Assembly: GCF_020148105.1 (NCBI RefSeq)
Contig: NZ_JAHLZE010000012.1
Coordinates: 1-64,000, forward strand
DNA from: Methanobrevibacter sp. TMH8
Lineage (GTDB): Archaea; Methanobacteriota; Methanobacteria; Methanobacteriales; Methanobacteriaceae
Direction of reading: 5' to 3'
DNA length: 64,000 bases
In this document: in pieces, positions 9,195-19,693 of the stretch
How the letters are laid out: each line of letters opens with the position of its first letter
Numbering within the stretch: position 1 is the first letter of the stretch
Translations under genes and position numbers: made by a program
The notes under the pieces: generated by a model
Seen by the model: the letters and a program-made list of their open reading frames with translations, nothing else
Database searches by the model: none
Told to the model about the DNA's origin: nothing

Positions 9195-9386
9195 TTATGC
9201 TTTACTAATAGCTTGATTTGGACAATTTGCAATACAAAGATCACAATCATCACAATTTTCATCAACCACTTTTAAATTACCATTATCATCAATTAATGCT
9301 TGTTGTTCGCATATTTTGATACATAATCCTTCTCCAGGGCAATTACTTATATTTCCGCATTTTTCTGAATCTATTTTAACTGTCAT
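9195..9386 (-). CDS. Small two-cluster ferredoxin with atypical first motif
   Basis: The 63-residue protein has a standard second cluster (C45, C48, C51, C55) but an unusual first one. There C10, C16, C22 and C26 are spaced C-x5-C-x5-C-x3-C, with PGEGLC in the loop. It probably passes electrons between a redox enzyme and the downstream polyferredoxin, which starts 15 nt after it. GGTG lies 5 nt before the ATG. It is not a good match to FwdG as I know that family. The partner enzyme is unknown. Confidence 0.82.
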   Translation of the reverse strand: MTVKIDSEKCGNISNCPGEGLCIKICEQQALIDDNGNLKVVDENCDDCDLCIANCPNQAISKA

Positions 9387-9896
9387 CCAATCACCTTTAT
9401 TTTATATTATTCTAATTTTTTTAAATTATTTCCAACATTATAATATATAAACGATATGAATATATAAACATAACGATTTGAATGTTTAAATTAATAGCTA
9501 ACTTAATCAGAAAATAAAGAAATATAATAATGAAAATTTATAATAAAAATAAAAATATTATTTTAAATGAATATGAAAGAGATTTCTAGTTAAAAAAGAA
9601 TAAAATAAATATATTAAATTATTTAATAAAAATATCAGTAATTGTATAATTCTAAAAATAATGAAAACCAAATAATAAAAAATAAAATAATGAAATATTT
9701 GAAAGTAAAATAGTTAAAATAATGAAAATATATGAAAATATATAAAAATAGATAGAATTATACTGAAAATACTAAAAAATAAAATATTAAATAGCTAAAT
9801 ATAGAAATTATTTAAATATTTGAAATATATAAAAAATAAAAGAAATAGTAGGTTTGATAATAATTCAATGACCTACATTTTAATCAATGTGTATCC
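9387..9896. other. AT-rich spacer downstream of metK, with promoter of the ferredoxin operon
   Basis: The only structure picked out is a pair of TATA-box-like words described separately. No gene or RNA recognised. Confidence 0.4.
9444..9469 (-). promoter_or_regulatory. Candidate archaeal promoter, duplicated TATA box
   Basis: On the minus strand GTTTATATA occurs twice, 17 nt apart (9461-9469 and 9444-9452). They lie roughly 58-85 nt upstream of the ferredoxin start codon. That fits a TATA box about 26 nt before a transcript start with a leader of 30-50 nt. Placement is inferred. Confidence 0.4.
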
Positions 9897-11102
9897 TTAG
9901 AATGTTCGAGCTTTGCCTTTTACAACATTTTCAGTTATAGATGATATATTTTCTAACCATGAATCCATTACAGAAGCTACTTTTTTACTAACATCATCCA
10001 TATTGTAACCATTTTCAAGTATTAATTGAGAAGTAGCTGCTTTAGGTTGATCAATTGGCATACCAATTTGGCTTAAAATCATTATATTAATTTGTTTTAC
10101 TCCTTCAACACTATTAGCTATGTCATTTGCCATTTCATTTGAAAGAATATTGTAAATTTTACCGACATGATTAATTGGATTTTTACCAGAGGTAGCTTCC
10201 ATTGACATTGGTCTATTTGGAGTTATAAGCCCGTTTGCTCTGTTACCCCTACCAACAGATCCATCATCGCCCATTTCAGCAGAAGTTCCAGTGACAGTTA
10301 AATAATATCCTTCTTCACCTTTTGCATCATCATTATCTGCTGTATTAACAAATACTTCTACTTCTCTATTAGTGACTTTAGCAGCTATATCAAGAGCAAC
10401 ATCTTTTAAATTTTCTCTGACAGCTATGTATTCTTCACGGTTAGCTACATATTTTGAGACCATTGCACATGCAATAGTGAGAGTTATTTTACCATCATCA
10501 CGAAGACCCATTACTTTAATATCTTCACCAATAGCAGGATTAGCTTTTGTGAAAGCTTTAGAGTTTAATAATTCTTCAACAGCTAAAACAATAGTTTCAA
10601 CTTCAGAAAATGGAGCATATCCTACACCAAAAGAAGTATCATTAGAAGATGGAGCACCATCACGTTTGAATACATCAACAAGGTCTCCAGAACCATGTCC
10701 AATCTTACATTCTACTACAGCATCAGATTCAACATTGAGATTAGGAATGTATTCATCTAAATATGCTTTAGCTGCTTCAATAGCTACCCTATCTACAGCA
10801 AGTTTTTTACCTTCATATTCAGAAACTCCACGACCAGTAAGAAGAATATCAATAGGTTTGATTATTTCTCCACCACCAAATAGGGGATTAGATTCACCAG
10901 CAGTTATTTGAACTTCATCAGTATTATGGTGAAGTACACCACCGAACTCATCTAAATAAAGATTACAAAGGGCACGACTGACAGATTCAGCTATTCCATC
11001 ACTAATACTATCTGGGTGACCAATTCCTTTTCTTTCTACAATTTCAATGTCCAATTCTTCAATTGGTGTCTGATTGAGCTTTTCAACAATAATATTTCTC
11101 AT
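9897..11102 (-). CDS. metK: S-adenosylmethionine synthetase, archaeal type
   Basis: The enzyme makes SAM from methionine and ATP. The sequence is the archaeal family (about 400 residues), which is very divergent from bacterial MetK. It shows the start [17 protein letters not shown], the loop [14 protein letters not shown], the glycine-rich LFGGGEI and the late motif [32 protein letters not shown]. The length of 401 residues is complete. The Shine-Dalgarno site is GAGGGT. It is a single gene with spacers on both sides. Confidence 0.97.
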   Translation of the reverse strand: MRNIIVEKLNQTPIEELDIEIVERKGIGHPDSISDGIAESVSRALCNLYLDEFGGVLHHNTDEVQITAGESNPLFGGGEIIKPIDILLTGRGVSEYEGKKLAVDRVAIEAAKAYLDEYIPNLNVESDAVVECKIGHGSGDLVDVFKRDGAPSSNDTSFGVGYAPFSEVETIVLAVEELLNSKAFTKANPAIGEDIKVMGLRDDGKITLTIACAMVSKYVANREEYIAVRENLKDVALDIAAKVTNREVEVFVNTADNDDAKGEEGYYLTVTGTSAEMGDDGSVGRGNRANGLITPNRPMSMEATSGKNPINHVGKIYNILSNEMANDIANSVEGVKQINIMILSQIGMPIDQPKAATSQLILENGYNMDDVSKKVASVMDSWLENISSITENVVKGKARTF

Positions 11103-11477
11103 AAATACCCTCGCTATAATTTTGTAAATTATTAATTTTTTATTAAATTATTTTTTTTATATAATTCTGATTGATTTTGATTAATTTTAATAATATTAAT
11201 AATATTAATTTATAATTAATTTATAATAGTATTAATTTTTATAATATTATTAATAATATAAATTTATACATACAATTAGATAAAATTTAAATATATCTAT
11301 ATTCTTTATGGAAAGATTAATAAATAAATGTTAGTATTTAAAGTAATATTAATATAAAAATTTATAATATTTTAATATAATGCTATTTATAAATCTTAAA
11401 ATTTTATAAATTTAAAATTTATAATTTTATAATTTTATAAATATACAATTTTACATCAATATTAAAAGGTATATAAC
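11103..11477. other. AT-rich spacer between divergent metK and DUF192 gene
   Basis: Almost entirely A/T, with repeated AATATTAAT and ATTTATAA words. No gene or RNA recognised. It must hold the promoters of both neighbours. Confidence 0.4.
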
Positions 11478-11864
11478 ATGATTGAAATGAATAAAAAATA
11501 CACAATTTTAATAAAAGTGGAAAATAATGAGAAAATAGCTAATGTAAAATTTGCAAATAGCTATTTTTCAAGATTAAAGGGTCTTATGTTTAAAAAAAAT
11601 TTAGATTATGTTCTTGTAATAAAACCAGCTAAAGCTAACAAACGTTTTGCATCATCAATACATAGTTTTTTTATGAGAATAAATATTGATGTGTTATTTT
11701 TAGATAAATATAAAAAGGTTTATGAAATAAAACAGTTGAAAACTTGGAGATTTCACACACCTAAAACTGGAGCTAAATATATTTTAGAATTAAAAGAAGG
11801 AAGTATAAAAAAATATAGTATAAAAATCGGAGATAAATTAGATTTTGTATGTGAACTTAGATAA
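11478..11864 (+). CDS. DUF192 family protein
   Basis: The family signature is clear: FANSYFSRLKGLMFKK at about residues 25-40, then SIHSFFMRINIDVLFLD, and a C-terminal GDKLDF. DUF192 proteins are small beta-barrel proteins of unknown function found in bacteria and archaea. This one lacks the N-terminal signal or lipoprotein peptide many bacterial members have, so it is probably cytoplasmic. GGTA lies 6 nt before the ATG. It is a single plus-strand gene among minus-strand neighbours. Confidence 0.85.
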   Translation: MIEMNKKYTILIKVENNEKIANVKFANSYFSRLKGLMFKKNLDYVLVIKPAKANKRFASSIHSFFMRINIDVLFLDKYKKVYEIKQLKTWRFHTPKTGAKYILELKEGSIKKYSIKIGDKLDFVCELR

Positions 11865-11865
11865 A

Positions 11866-11955
11866 GGAAATAAAGTAGATAAAGTAGATAAATTATATAA
11901 TTAGATAAAGGAAATAAAGAAGATAAGTAGATAAAGTAAATAAAAAAGATAAAAT
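11866..11955. repeat. Simple repeat built on GATAAAGTA/GATAAAGGAAATAAA
   Basis: The stretch after the DUF192 stop is made of short purine-rich units (GTAGATAAA, GGAAATAAA, AAGATAA) with no C on the plus strand. It lies between convergent genes. Confidence 0.5.
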
Positions 11956-11981
11956 TGAATAAATAAATAAAAATATAAAAA

Positions 11982-12674
11982 TTAAATGTTATCCATAATT
12001 TCATTAGGATGTTTTAAAACATCAATTCCTTCCATAAGAACTAATTTATGAGTATTTTCAATATCGATATCTCTCATATGAATAGTAATTAATTTTCCAG
12101 CTTTAACAGCACCATAAGGACAAGAATTCTCACATTCTCCACAACCAATGCATTTAAGTAAGTCAATTTCTTGTTTAGCTATTATTGCATTTTGTGGGCA
12201 TAATTCAGCTGCTTCACATTTTTCACAGTCTGCACAACTTTCAAGTTCTAATTTTGAAGGAAGAATAGTTTCAACATCTCCAGATTCCATATCTACTGGA
12301 ATTATGATTGTTTTTACCATTCCTTTTCCAGCTTGAGCTACAGAATTTGTAACAAGAGTATCTGAAATTCCATTAACAATTTTAGCAACAGTATTAGAAG
12401 TAGTAGGAGAAACTATAAAAAGATCATATTTTCCAAGAGAAAGGCGACCAGATATAGGATAGCTAAATCTTTGATCACTATCAAGTGCTAATTCTTTGTA
12501 ATAACCACCAGTAATAGCAGCAACCCGTTCAAAAAGCCCATACATCTTTAAAACTTCTTCTCCAGCATTAGAAAGAAATACAGTAATTTCATTATTTTTA
12601 GCTAATTCTTCCATTACTACAACACTTTCATCTAATAAATGTCCAGCTCCAGTTATTGCCCATCCTATTCGCAT
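11982..12674 (-). CDS. Archaeoflavoprotein, MJ0208/DmrX-like, with two [4Fe-4S] clusters
   Basis: The N-terminal part is a flavoprotein-like Rossmann domain ([29 protein letters not shown]) of the type annotated in methanogens as dihydromethanopterin reductase (acceptor) or archaeoflavoprotein. The C-terminal third adds [14 protein letters not shown] and [12 protein letters not shown]. The second is a standard [4Fe-4S] motif and the first has stretched spacing. It should move electrons between ferredoxin and an FMN-bound acceptor. Reduction of dihydromethanopterin is possible but unproven for this subgroup. It is 230 residues and complete. It precedes no close partner; glyA lies 190 nt upstream on the same strand. 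Confidence 0.78.
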   Translation of the reverse strand: MRIGWAITGAGHLLDESVVVMEELAKNNEITVFLSNAGEEVLKMYGLFERVAAITGGYYKELALDSDQRFSYPISGRLSLGKYDLFIVSPTTSNTVAKIVNGISDTLVTNSVAQAGKGMVKTIIIPVDMESGDVETILPSKLELESCADCEKCEAAELCPQNAIIAKQEIDLLKCIGCGECENSCPYGAVKAGKLITIHMRDIDIENTHKLVLMEGIDVLKHPNEIMDNI

Positions 12675-12768
12675 TGTTGATCCCTTTTTTATCTATTAAA
12701 TAAAATAATAATTTAAATAAAATTTATATTTAAATGAAAATATAAAATTTATTAAAATTTAGCTTAAA

Positions 12769-12861
12769 AACTTAATTAAAACTTAATTAAGGTTAATTAA
12801 ATGTTAATTAAATGTTAATTAAAAGCTTAAATTAAAAGCTTAAATTAAATTTTAAATTAAA
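12769..12861. repeat. Degenerate tandem repeat of TTAATTAA-type units
   Basis: Units of 10-13 bp are repeated head to tail: ACTTAATTAA twice, ATGTTAATTAA twice, then AAGCTTAAATTAA twice. The run ends at the glyA stop codon, in its 3' untranslated region. Confidence 0.65.
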
Positions 12862-12863
12862 TC

Positions 12864-14132
12864 TTAAAATTGAATATATTTATAAGCTTCTGATTCTTCA
12901 AAAGCATAATGAACTTTATTATAATCATTCATAAATTCAGTGACCTCTTGTTTTACATCAACTTTTTCCATAGCTACTCTCATAATGAAATCAGCTACTT
13001 CAGACATATGAGACTCTTTCATACCTCGTCTTGTAATTTCCTGAGTACCTACTCTTATACCAGAAGGATCATCAGATCTATTAACATCATCCCAAGGAAG
13101 AAGATTTTTGTTTAATATTATATTATTAGCTTCTAAGTCTTTAGCTAAAATAGAAGCTCTTCCAATATTTGAAACATCAAAAGCAACTTGATGAGATTCT
13201 GTAAATCCTAAATCTTCGCAAAGAACATTGAACCCACGTTCATATAAAGCTTGAGCCAATGCTTTTGCATTTTTAATAATTTGATTAGCGTAATCTATAC
13301 CAAATTCAAGCATTTCAGCTGTAGCTATTCCAAGTCCAGCTACATGGTGAAGATGATGGTTACTTACAACACCTGGAAAAACAGCATCATCAATTTTATC
13401 CGCATACTCATTTTTAGTTAATATTATACCGCCTTGAGTTCCAGGGAATGTTTTATGAGTACTACCCATCATAACATCTGCACCTTCTTTAAGTGGGTCT
13501 TGAAATTTTCCACCTGCAATTAAACCAAGAACATGAGCACCATCATACATTACTTTAGCTCCAACTTCATCAGCTGCCTCTTTTGCCTCTTTTACTGGAT
13601 GAGGGAAAAGGAACAAGCTACCACCAAGAAGAACTATCTTAGGTTTAACTTCAAGAATTTTTTTAGCCATTGCATCAGCATCAATATTCATGATTTTTTC
13701 ATCAAAAGGATGTTGTTTTACTTTAAGACCTCTTATACCAGCTGCACTAACATTTGCATGACTAATATGACCACCTACAGGAACTTCAAGAGCCATGAGA
13801 TTATCACCTGGCTTTGAAAATGTGAAAAATGCTGCAAGATTAGCTACAACACCAGAAGTTGGTTGAACATTTGCATGTTCAGCATTAAATAGTTTTTTTG
13901 AAAGGCGAATAGTAACAGATTCAATATCATCAATGAATTGACAACCTTCATAGAGTCTTTCACCACATTTACCTTCTGCATATCTATGAGATAAGTCAGA
14001 CGCCATAGCAGACTGTACTTGAGAACTAGTTATATTTTCACTAGCTATTAGATTTATACTATTTTTCATCCAGTCATTGTGCTCTTTCATAAGCTTTTGA
14101 ATTTCAGTAACATTATTTTCATTTTCAGACAT
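12864..14132 (-). CDS. glyA: Serine hydroxymethyltransferase
   Basis: This PLP enzyme interconverts serine and glycine with a one-carbon carrier, which in methanogens is tetrahydromethanopterin. Landmarks are [10 protein letters not shown] near the N-terminus, [16 protein letters not shown], the glycine/histidine segment [13 protein letters not shown], and the PLP lysine in [15 protein letters not shown] near residue 227. Its 422 residues match the archaeal enzyme. GGTG lies 5 nt before the ATG. It sits upstream of the archaeoflavoprotein gene on the same strand, possibly a separate transcript. Confidence 0.96.
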   Translation of the reverse strand: MSENENNVTEIQKLMKEHNDWMKNSINLIASENITSSQVQSAMASDLSHRYAEGKCGERLYEGCQFIDDIESVTIRLSKKLFNAEHANVQPTSGVVANLAAFFTFSKPGDNLMALEVPVGGHISHANVSAAGIRGLKVKQHPFDEKIMNIDADAMAKKILEVKPKIVLLGGSLFLFPHPVKEAKEAADEVGAKVMYDGAHVLGLIAGGKFQDPLKEGADVMMGSTHKTFPGTQGGIILTKNEYADKIDDAVFPGVVSNHHLHHVAGLGIATAEMLEFGIDYANQIIKNAKALAQALYERGFNVLCEDLGFTESHQVAFDVSNIGRASILAKDLEANNIILNKNLLPWDDVNRSDDPSGIRVGTQEITRRGMKESHMSEVADFIMRVAMEKVDVKQEVTEFMNDYNKVHYAFEESEAYKYIQF

Positions 14133-14573
14133 TTGTACACCTATAAAGGAATATTAAAAAGGCCTATAATTATTAAAATCAATTTAATAATGGCAATAGA
14201 TTTAAATTAATAAATTATGTTATAATTTATAATTTTACAATTTTACATCATAAAATTATATCTTAAGATTTATATTTAAAATTTATATTTAAAATTTTTA
14301 TTAAAAATTTCTATCTTAACATTTTATATCAAATTTCATATCTTAAAATTTCATGAATTAAATTTTAAATTTTAGATAAAAATATTATATGTATTGTATA
14401 TTATTTTTTAATTATTTAAAGTTTTAAAACTTTTAAAAAAATTAAAAATATTTTCATAAAATAACAATGATTATTAATAAATTAATAATTGATAAATTAA
14501 TAAATTGATAAAATATTAAAATTATTAAAATTAGAATTTTTGAAAAATGAGTAATAAAATATATTATTATTAA
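14133..14573. other. AT-rich spacer between hdrA and glyA
   Basis: The part next to glyA must carry its promoter. No TATA box can be singled out and no gene or RNA is recognised. The hdrA terminator follows on the right. Confidence 0.4.
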
Positions 14574-14636
14574 ATAAAAAAGAAAAAATATTGGAGAATA
14601 AATCTCCAATCTTAGAAAAATATAGGATTTTTCTAA
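14574..14636 (-). terminator. Double-hairpin terminator of hdrA
   Basis: Two perfect stems follow the hdrA stop: TTAGAAAAAT/ATTTTTCTAA (14612-14636, 5-nt loop) and ATTGGAGA/TCTCCAAT (14590-14610, 5-nt loop). In the minus-strand transcript they are followed by a T-rich run (ATTTTTTCTTTTTTATTT). This looks like an intrinsic terminator or a 3' end that stabilises the mRNA. Confidence 0.7.
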
Positions 14637-14657
14637 ATGTAATTAAATTTTACAAGA

Positions 14658-16631
14658 TTATTTACCGTCTTCAAGAGCAGCTTCGATTTGTGCCATGATT
14701 TGGTCTGTTTTGAAGTGGTTTTGATCCATAGCTCCAGATGGACATGCACCTACACATGTACCGCATCCTTTACATAAAGCAACATTAACAGTAGCTTGAT
14801 CATCTTCAATAGATACTGCACCATATGGACAAAGTTCAACACAAACTTCACATGCTCCACAAACATCTGCATCAGTTGTAGCGATAATAGGTTCAATTTC
14901 CACTTCACCTTTAACCATAGGGATAGCTGCACGAGCTGCTGCACCAGAACCTTGTGCAACTGCATCAGGAATATCCTTAGGTCCTTGAGCAACACCAGCT
15001 AAGTAAACACCATCAGTTAATGTGTCAACAGGTCTGAGTTTTGGGTGAGCTTCCATTAAGAAACCGTCTCCACTCTTAGATAAACCAATAGTTTGCCTTA
15101 AAGTTTCAGATCCTTCAGGAGGTACGAGACCAACACTTAAAACAACTAAATCATAATCATATTCAGTTACAGTATTAAGTAATGTATCTTCCCCTCTAAC
15201 TGTTAAAGTTAAATCATCATTTTCAATAACTTCAGAAGGTCGACCTCTTACAAACTTGATTCCATATTTTTCTTGGGAATTTTTGTAGAACTCTTCAAAT
15301 CCTTTACCGAAAGCTCTGATATCCATGTAGTAGAGAGTTACTTCAGTATCAGGTTCATGGTCAATAATTAATTGAGCATTTTTCATGGAGTACATACAAC
15401 ATACTCTTGAACAGTAAGGTTTACCGATTTGTTCATCTCTTGAACCAACACAATGGATAAATGCAACACGTTTTGGAGTTTTATGATCAGATGGTTTAAC
15501 AACATGTCCTTCAGTAGGACCAGATGCATTAATCATCCTTTCGATTTCCATAGCTGTAATTACATTACTGTGAGCTCCATAACCATATTCTAATTTTTCT
15601 GTAGGGTTATATGGATCATAACCAGTAGCTACAATAATAGTACCTACTTCAATATCTACAAATTCAGATTCTTGGTCATGTTTAACAGCTCCACGTTCAC
15701 AGATTTGATCACAAAGCTTACATTCAATACAATAATCTTTATCAATAGTAGCACATAATGGTACTGCTTGTGGGAATGGAATGTATGCAGCTTTTACCAT
15801 ACCAATACCTTCATCAAAGTAGTTTGGCATTTCAATAGGGCATACTTCTACACAAGATCCGCAACCAACACAAAGTTCTTCATCAATGTATCTTGGTTTT
15901 TTCTCTACTTTTACTTTAAAGTTACCAATATATCCATCTACTTCTCTTACTTCAGAGTAAGTCATAAGTTCGATGTTTTCATGCTTACCAACATCCACCA
16001 TCTTAGGAGCGAGAATACACATTGAACAATCCAATGTTGGGAACGTTTTATCCAATTGTCCCATTCTTCCTCCAATAGTAGGTTGTTTTTCTATCATGTA
16101 GGTTTGGAATCCCATATCAGCTAAATCAAGAGCAGACTGAATACCAGCTACTCCCCCACCAATAACCATAGCTTTGTTGTCTACAGATACAACGGAAGCT
16201 TCTAAAGGCTCAAGGAGTCTAGCTTTAGCTACTGCCATTCTTGTTAAATCTTTTGCTTTTTCAGTAGCAGCTTCAGGTTCACCCATGTGTACCCAAGAAT
16301 CGTGCTCTCTTAAGTTAGCAAATTCAAACAAGAATTGATTTAATCCAGCTTCTCTTACACATCTTCTGAATGTAGGTTCGTGAAGTCTTGGAGAACATGC
16401 AGCTACAACAATTCTGTTGAGGTTGTGTTCTTTAATGTCATCTTGAATTACTTGTTGACCTGGGTCAGAACAGTAATATTTATAATCTTTTGCAATAACC
16501 ACATTAGGAAGAGTTTTTGCATACTCTGCGACTGCTGGGACGTCGACGACCCCACCAATATTTATACCACAGTGGCAAACATATACCCCTATACGTGGTT
16601 CTTCATTTGAAACATCTCTTTCTTCTGCCAT
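14658..16631 (-). CDS. hdrA: CoB-CoM heterodisulfide reductase subunit A
   Basis: HdrA is the flavin-bifurcating subunit of the cytoplasmic HdrABC-MvhADG complex. It splits electrons from hydrogen between ferredoxin and the CoM-S-S-CoB heterodisulfide. Landmarks in order are the N-terminal [12 protein letters not shown], the FAD dinucleotide fold [20 protein letters not shown] near residue 160, [12 protein letters not shown] and [11 protein letters not shown] in the middle, and [12 protein letters not shown] with [12 protein letters not shown] at the C-terminus. The 657 residues are full length. A GGTG site is upstream of the ATG. The gene is solitary, since hdrBC and mvh genes are not in the window, which is common in this order. 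A double hairpin follows it. Confidence 0.97.
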   Translation of the reverse strand: MAEERDVSNEEPRIGVYVCHCGINIGGVVDVPAVAEYAKTLPNVVIAKDYKYYCSDPGQQVIQDDIKEHNLNRIVVAACSPRLHEPTFRRCVREAGLNQFLFEFANLREHDSWVHMGEPEAATEKAKDLTRMAVAKARLLEPLEASVVSVDNKAMVIGGGVAGIQSALDLADMGFQTYMIEKQPTIGGRMGQLDKTFPTLDCSMCILAPKMVDVGKHENIELMTYSEVREVDGYIGNFKVKVEKKPRYIDEELCVGCGSCVEVCPIEMPNYFDEGIGMVKAAYIPFPQAVPLCATIDKDYCIECKLCDQICERGAVKHDQESEFVDIEVGTIIVATGYDPYNPTEKLEYGYGAHSNVITAMEIERMINASGPTEGHVVKPSDHKTPKRVAFIHCVGSRDEQIGKPYCSRVCCMYSMKNAQLIIDHEPDTEVTLYYMDIRAFGKGFEEFYKNSQEKYGIKFVRGRPSEVIENDDLTLTVRGEDTLLNTVTEYDYDLVVLSVGLVPPEGSETLRQTIGLSKSGDGFLMEAHPKLRPVDTLTDGVYLAGVAQGPKDIPDAVAQGSGAAARAAIPMVKGEVEIEPIIATTDADVCGACEVCVELCPYGAVSIEDDQATVNVALCKGCGTCVGACPSGAMDQNHFKTDQIMAQIEAALEDGK

Positions 16632-17406
16632 TTTATAATCACCTTGTACAAGTTGATGATATCTAATATTTTATAAGACTCAATTTTTAAAATATACAAT
16701 AATATTTTATATTATCTTAAAAACATTAAAAAAATATGAGTAATTTTTAATATTAAATACTTTAAATATTTTTAAATATCTTTTAAATATTTATAATTTT
16801 TAAATATATTTTTAATTCTTTAATAATTTTTATAATATTAAATTATAATATTAAATATATTATAAAATCTTAGATGGTGTTATGTATGCCATTTACATAA
16901 ATAAAGGTTTCTATTTTTAGTGTTGAGTAAACTTTATATATGATGAATTAAACCTCATTTAAATTATTTTAAATTGCTTCAAATTTATTTAATAGTTGTT
17001 ATATCATGAAAATAATTATATATTTATTTTAATAGTATTTAAATTAGATTAAATTATATTAAACAAAATTTAAAGCAATATGATTAAAATTATAATTAAA
17101 ATCTGTTAATTAATAAATATCCCTTTAATAATATTTAAAATAATTTACAAATGATTTATAAGATTTTATAAATCAAAATAGTTATAATTACTAGTTAAAT
17201 AATGAAAAACAATGTTTTTATAAATAATACGAATTTGTCAAAAAATGATATTAAATCAATTAATTAAAAAATAAAAAGGAAAAATAAAAAGGAAAAAATA
17301 ATTGTAATAAATATTAATAGTTAATGTATTAGTATTATAGTATCTGAATTAATATTAATATTATCATCTGAAATAAATAATTTTTACAAAAATAATTTTT
17401 ATATAT
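16632..17406. other. AT-rich spacer upstream of hdrA
   Basis: No gene recognised. A less AT-rich patch at about 16870-16945 contains imperfectly complementary words (AAAGGTTT and AAACTTT; ATGTA and TACAT). It could be part of a long leader or a small RNA, but the evidence is too weak to call one. Confidence 0.35.
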
Positions 17407-18312
17407 TTATATAATACCAATAATAATTGGTAATGTAATTAAACTAAAAATAGTAGTAACAATGGCACAATCAGCAGATAGCTTAAAGTCTAATTTATAA
17501 TTAATAGCTAAAACTAAAGTTAACATTCCAGAAGGCATTGCTGCTTCAACAATAGCTATAGTATACCCCATTCCAGAAATTCCTAAAAGATTTACAATAA
17601 TAAAAGCAATTAATGGTGCTAAAAACAATTTAACAATTACAGCTAATCCAGCTTCTTTTAAATTTCTCAAAAATCCTTCAAATTGTAGAGAAATACCAAG
17701 AGATATCATTATAATAGGAATTGCTGCCGCAGCTAAATATCCAATAACATCAGTAGCTATTCCCCCAATGGGAATATTAAAAAGATTAAAACTAACTCCT
17801 AAAATAACTGCCCAAAGAACTGGAAAACTTAAAATCCTTTTAATAACTTCCTTAAAGGTTCCACCAAAATTTGCCATTAATATTATACTAAGAGAAAGGA
17901 ACATTATTAGAGTTCCCATATCAGAAAATATAGCTCTAATTAAACCTGTTTGACCAAAAACTCCTAATACCATTGGAAATCCAAGAAATGCAGTATTTCC
18001 AATTGCAACTGGGACAATTACACTCCATTTTTGTTTTTTAGAATATCCCTTAAATGTAAGAACTATGAAAACCATTAGACCCGAAATTGCTCCTACAATA
18101 AGAGTAATCATCGGCATTACAGCCAAATTAGTTATGTTTGATAAATCTGCTACATATAAAGAAGAAAAAATAAGACAAGGCATAGCTACATTAATAACAA
18201 GCTTGTTTAAAACATCAATGTCTTTTGTATTGAGTAAATTTATTCTTTTTAAAAAATACCCCAAAAAAATCATTATTAAAATAACAATTATTGTACTTAA
18301 CACATCAGCCAT
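17407..18312 (-). CDS. AEC family membrane transporter
   Basis: The auxin-efflux-carrier family exports or exchanges small organic acids or amino acids. The 301 residues show about ten hydrophobic segments, the family start ILIMIFLGYFLKR, the broken helix near NVAMPCLIFSSL and a second one near EAAMPSGMLTLVLA. Members in fermenters carry malate or similar acids; the substrate here is unknown. AGTG lies 5 nt before the ATG. It is a single gene between radA and hdrA on the same strand. Confidence 0.88.
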   Translation of the reverse strand: MADVLSTIIVILIMIFLGYFLKRINLLNTKDIDVLNKLVINVAMPCLIFSSLYVADLSNITNLAVMPMITLIVGAISGLMVFIVLTFKGYSKKQKWSVIVPVAIGNTAFLGFPMVLGVFGQTGLIRAIFSDMGTLIMFLSLSIILMANFGGTFKEVIKRILSFPVLWAVILGVSFNLFNIPIGGIATDVIGYLAAAAIPIIMISLGISLQFEGFLRNLKEAGLAVIVKLFLAPLIAFIIVNLLGISGMGYTIAIVEAAMPSGMLTLVLAINYKLDFKLSADCAIVTTIFSLITLPIIIGII

Positions 18313-18643
18313 TATCTCACTTTAAAAAATCGTTAAAATTTACTAAAGAATATTCTATATCTCAAAATGATATTCTAATACAGAATGATATATCTATATT
18401 TTTAAATTGTATCTTATATATTTTAATATATATTAACTATTAAATTATCAATGATAAAATTATCAATATAGCAAATATTAAAAATATTATTACATAATAA
18501 CAAGATAAAATAAAACAAAAATAATCTATAAAAGAGAAAAAAGCTGATACAAATAAATTTTTGATAAAAAAGAAATAAAAATAAAAATAAAAAAAACTAA
18601 AAAGAAATATAAGAATAAAAATAAAAAAGGTAATTGTGATTAA
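18313..18643. other. AT-rich spacer between radA and the AEC transporter
   Basis: The side next to radA is a purine-rich stretch (AAAAATAAAAATAAAAAAAAC type), which on the minus strand is T-rich and could end radA transcription. The other side should hold the transporter promoter. No gene recognised. Confidence 0.4.
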
Positions 18644-19579
18644 TTAATCCACAATACCATCAGATGTGATTTTAAATACACATTCACCTTCAGGTAAATG
18701 AGGAGAATCAACTAATCTAGCAATTCTTTTGCCTGCTAAACCTTTTTTAAGCCAAATTCTATAAGTAGAAGCATGACCTAAAACATGACCACCAATAGCT
18801 TTTGTTGGACTTCCAAAGAAAGCATCTGGCCTTGCTTGCACTTGATTTGTAATGAAGACAGCTACATTATAAGTATTAGCTATATTTTGAAGTGCATGTA
18901 AGTGTTGATTTAATTTCTGTTGTCTTGTAGCTAAAGACTCTCTTCCAACGTACTCTGCTCTAAAATGTGCCATTAATGAATCCACAATGACTAATTTTAT
19001 ATTTACTCCACTTTGAATCAATTCATTAATTTTATCAGCCATTAAGATTTGATGAGATGAATTAAAAGCTCTAGCTATATGAATTTTTTGAAGAACTTCT
19101 TCTGGATCCATGTCAAATCCAGCAGCAATTTGATCTATTCTTTCAGGACGGAAGGTATTTTCAGTATCAATAAATACACATTCTCCATCAAGACCACCTT
19201 TATCTCTTGGAAGTTGAACTGTAACAGCTAATTCATGAGAAATTTGACTTTTACCAGACCCAAATTCACCAAATACTTCAGTGATTGATTGAGTTTCAAT
19301 TCCTCCACCAATTAATTCATTGAAAGCTTCACTCCCTACTGTAATTCTTCCTACATCACGTCTTCGTTCCATTACATCAAAAGCAGTTTCAAAATCAATG
19401 GATTCAGCTTTTCTAGCTGCTTCAATAACTTTTTCAGCTACTCCTTCACCAATCTCTGCTTTTACAGCTAATTCTTTGGCTGTGGCCGTGGCTAACCTCA
19501 TCATGTCAGCAAACCCAGCATCTCTTAATTTTTGCGCGGTTTTTTCACCGACACTAGGCAATTCTTCAAGTTCAACCAT
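18644..19579 (-). CDS. radA: DNA repair and recombination protein RadA
   Basis: RadA is the archaeal RecA/Rad51 recombinase, which forms filaments on single-stranded DNA and drives strand exchange. An N-terminal helix-hairpin-helix domain ([17 protein letters not shown]) precedes the ATPase core. Walker A is GEFGSGKSQ near residue 105, Walker B is [16 protein letters not shown], and loop 2 contains [20 protein letters not shown] place the start at the second of two nearby ATGs (MVELEELP), because AAAGGA would overlap or abut the first; this gives 311 residues. rpa lies 114 nt upstream on the same strand, and the two products act together in recombination. Confidence 0.96.
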   Translation of the reverse strand: MVELEELPSVGEKTAQKLRDAGFADMMRLATATAKELAVKAEIGEGVAEKVIEAARKAESIDFETAFDVMERRRDVGRITVGSEAFNELIGGGIETQSITEVFGEFGSGKSQISHELAVTVQLPRDKGGLDGECVFIDTENTFRPERIDQIAAGFDMDPEEVLQKIHIARAFNSSHQILMADKINELIQSGVNIKLVIVDSLMAHFRAEYVGRESLATRQQKLNQHLHALQNIANTYNVAVFITNQVQARPDAFFGSPTKAIGGHVLGHASTYRIWLKKGLAGKRIARLVDSPHLPEGECVFKITSDGIVD

Positions 19580-19693
19580 AATAATCATTCCTTTTATTTT
19601 AATTTTGCTTTTATAATTCGCTTATAAATTTGATATTTGTTTATTTTTGATATTTTATCATTTTTTTATCATTTTATTAATGTGAATCAATAA

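Noticed and set aside
11753-12004. Hydrophobic minus-strand reading frame over the end of the DUF192 gene
   Set aside because: It is antisense to a conserved gene and its hydrophobicity comes from a purine-rich simple repeat read in reverse.
16632-17406. Small RNA gene or riboswitch upstream of hdrA
   Set aside because: Only short imperfect complementary words are visible and no known riboswitch core was recognised.
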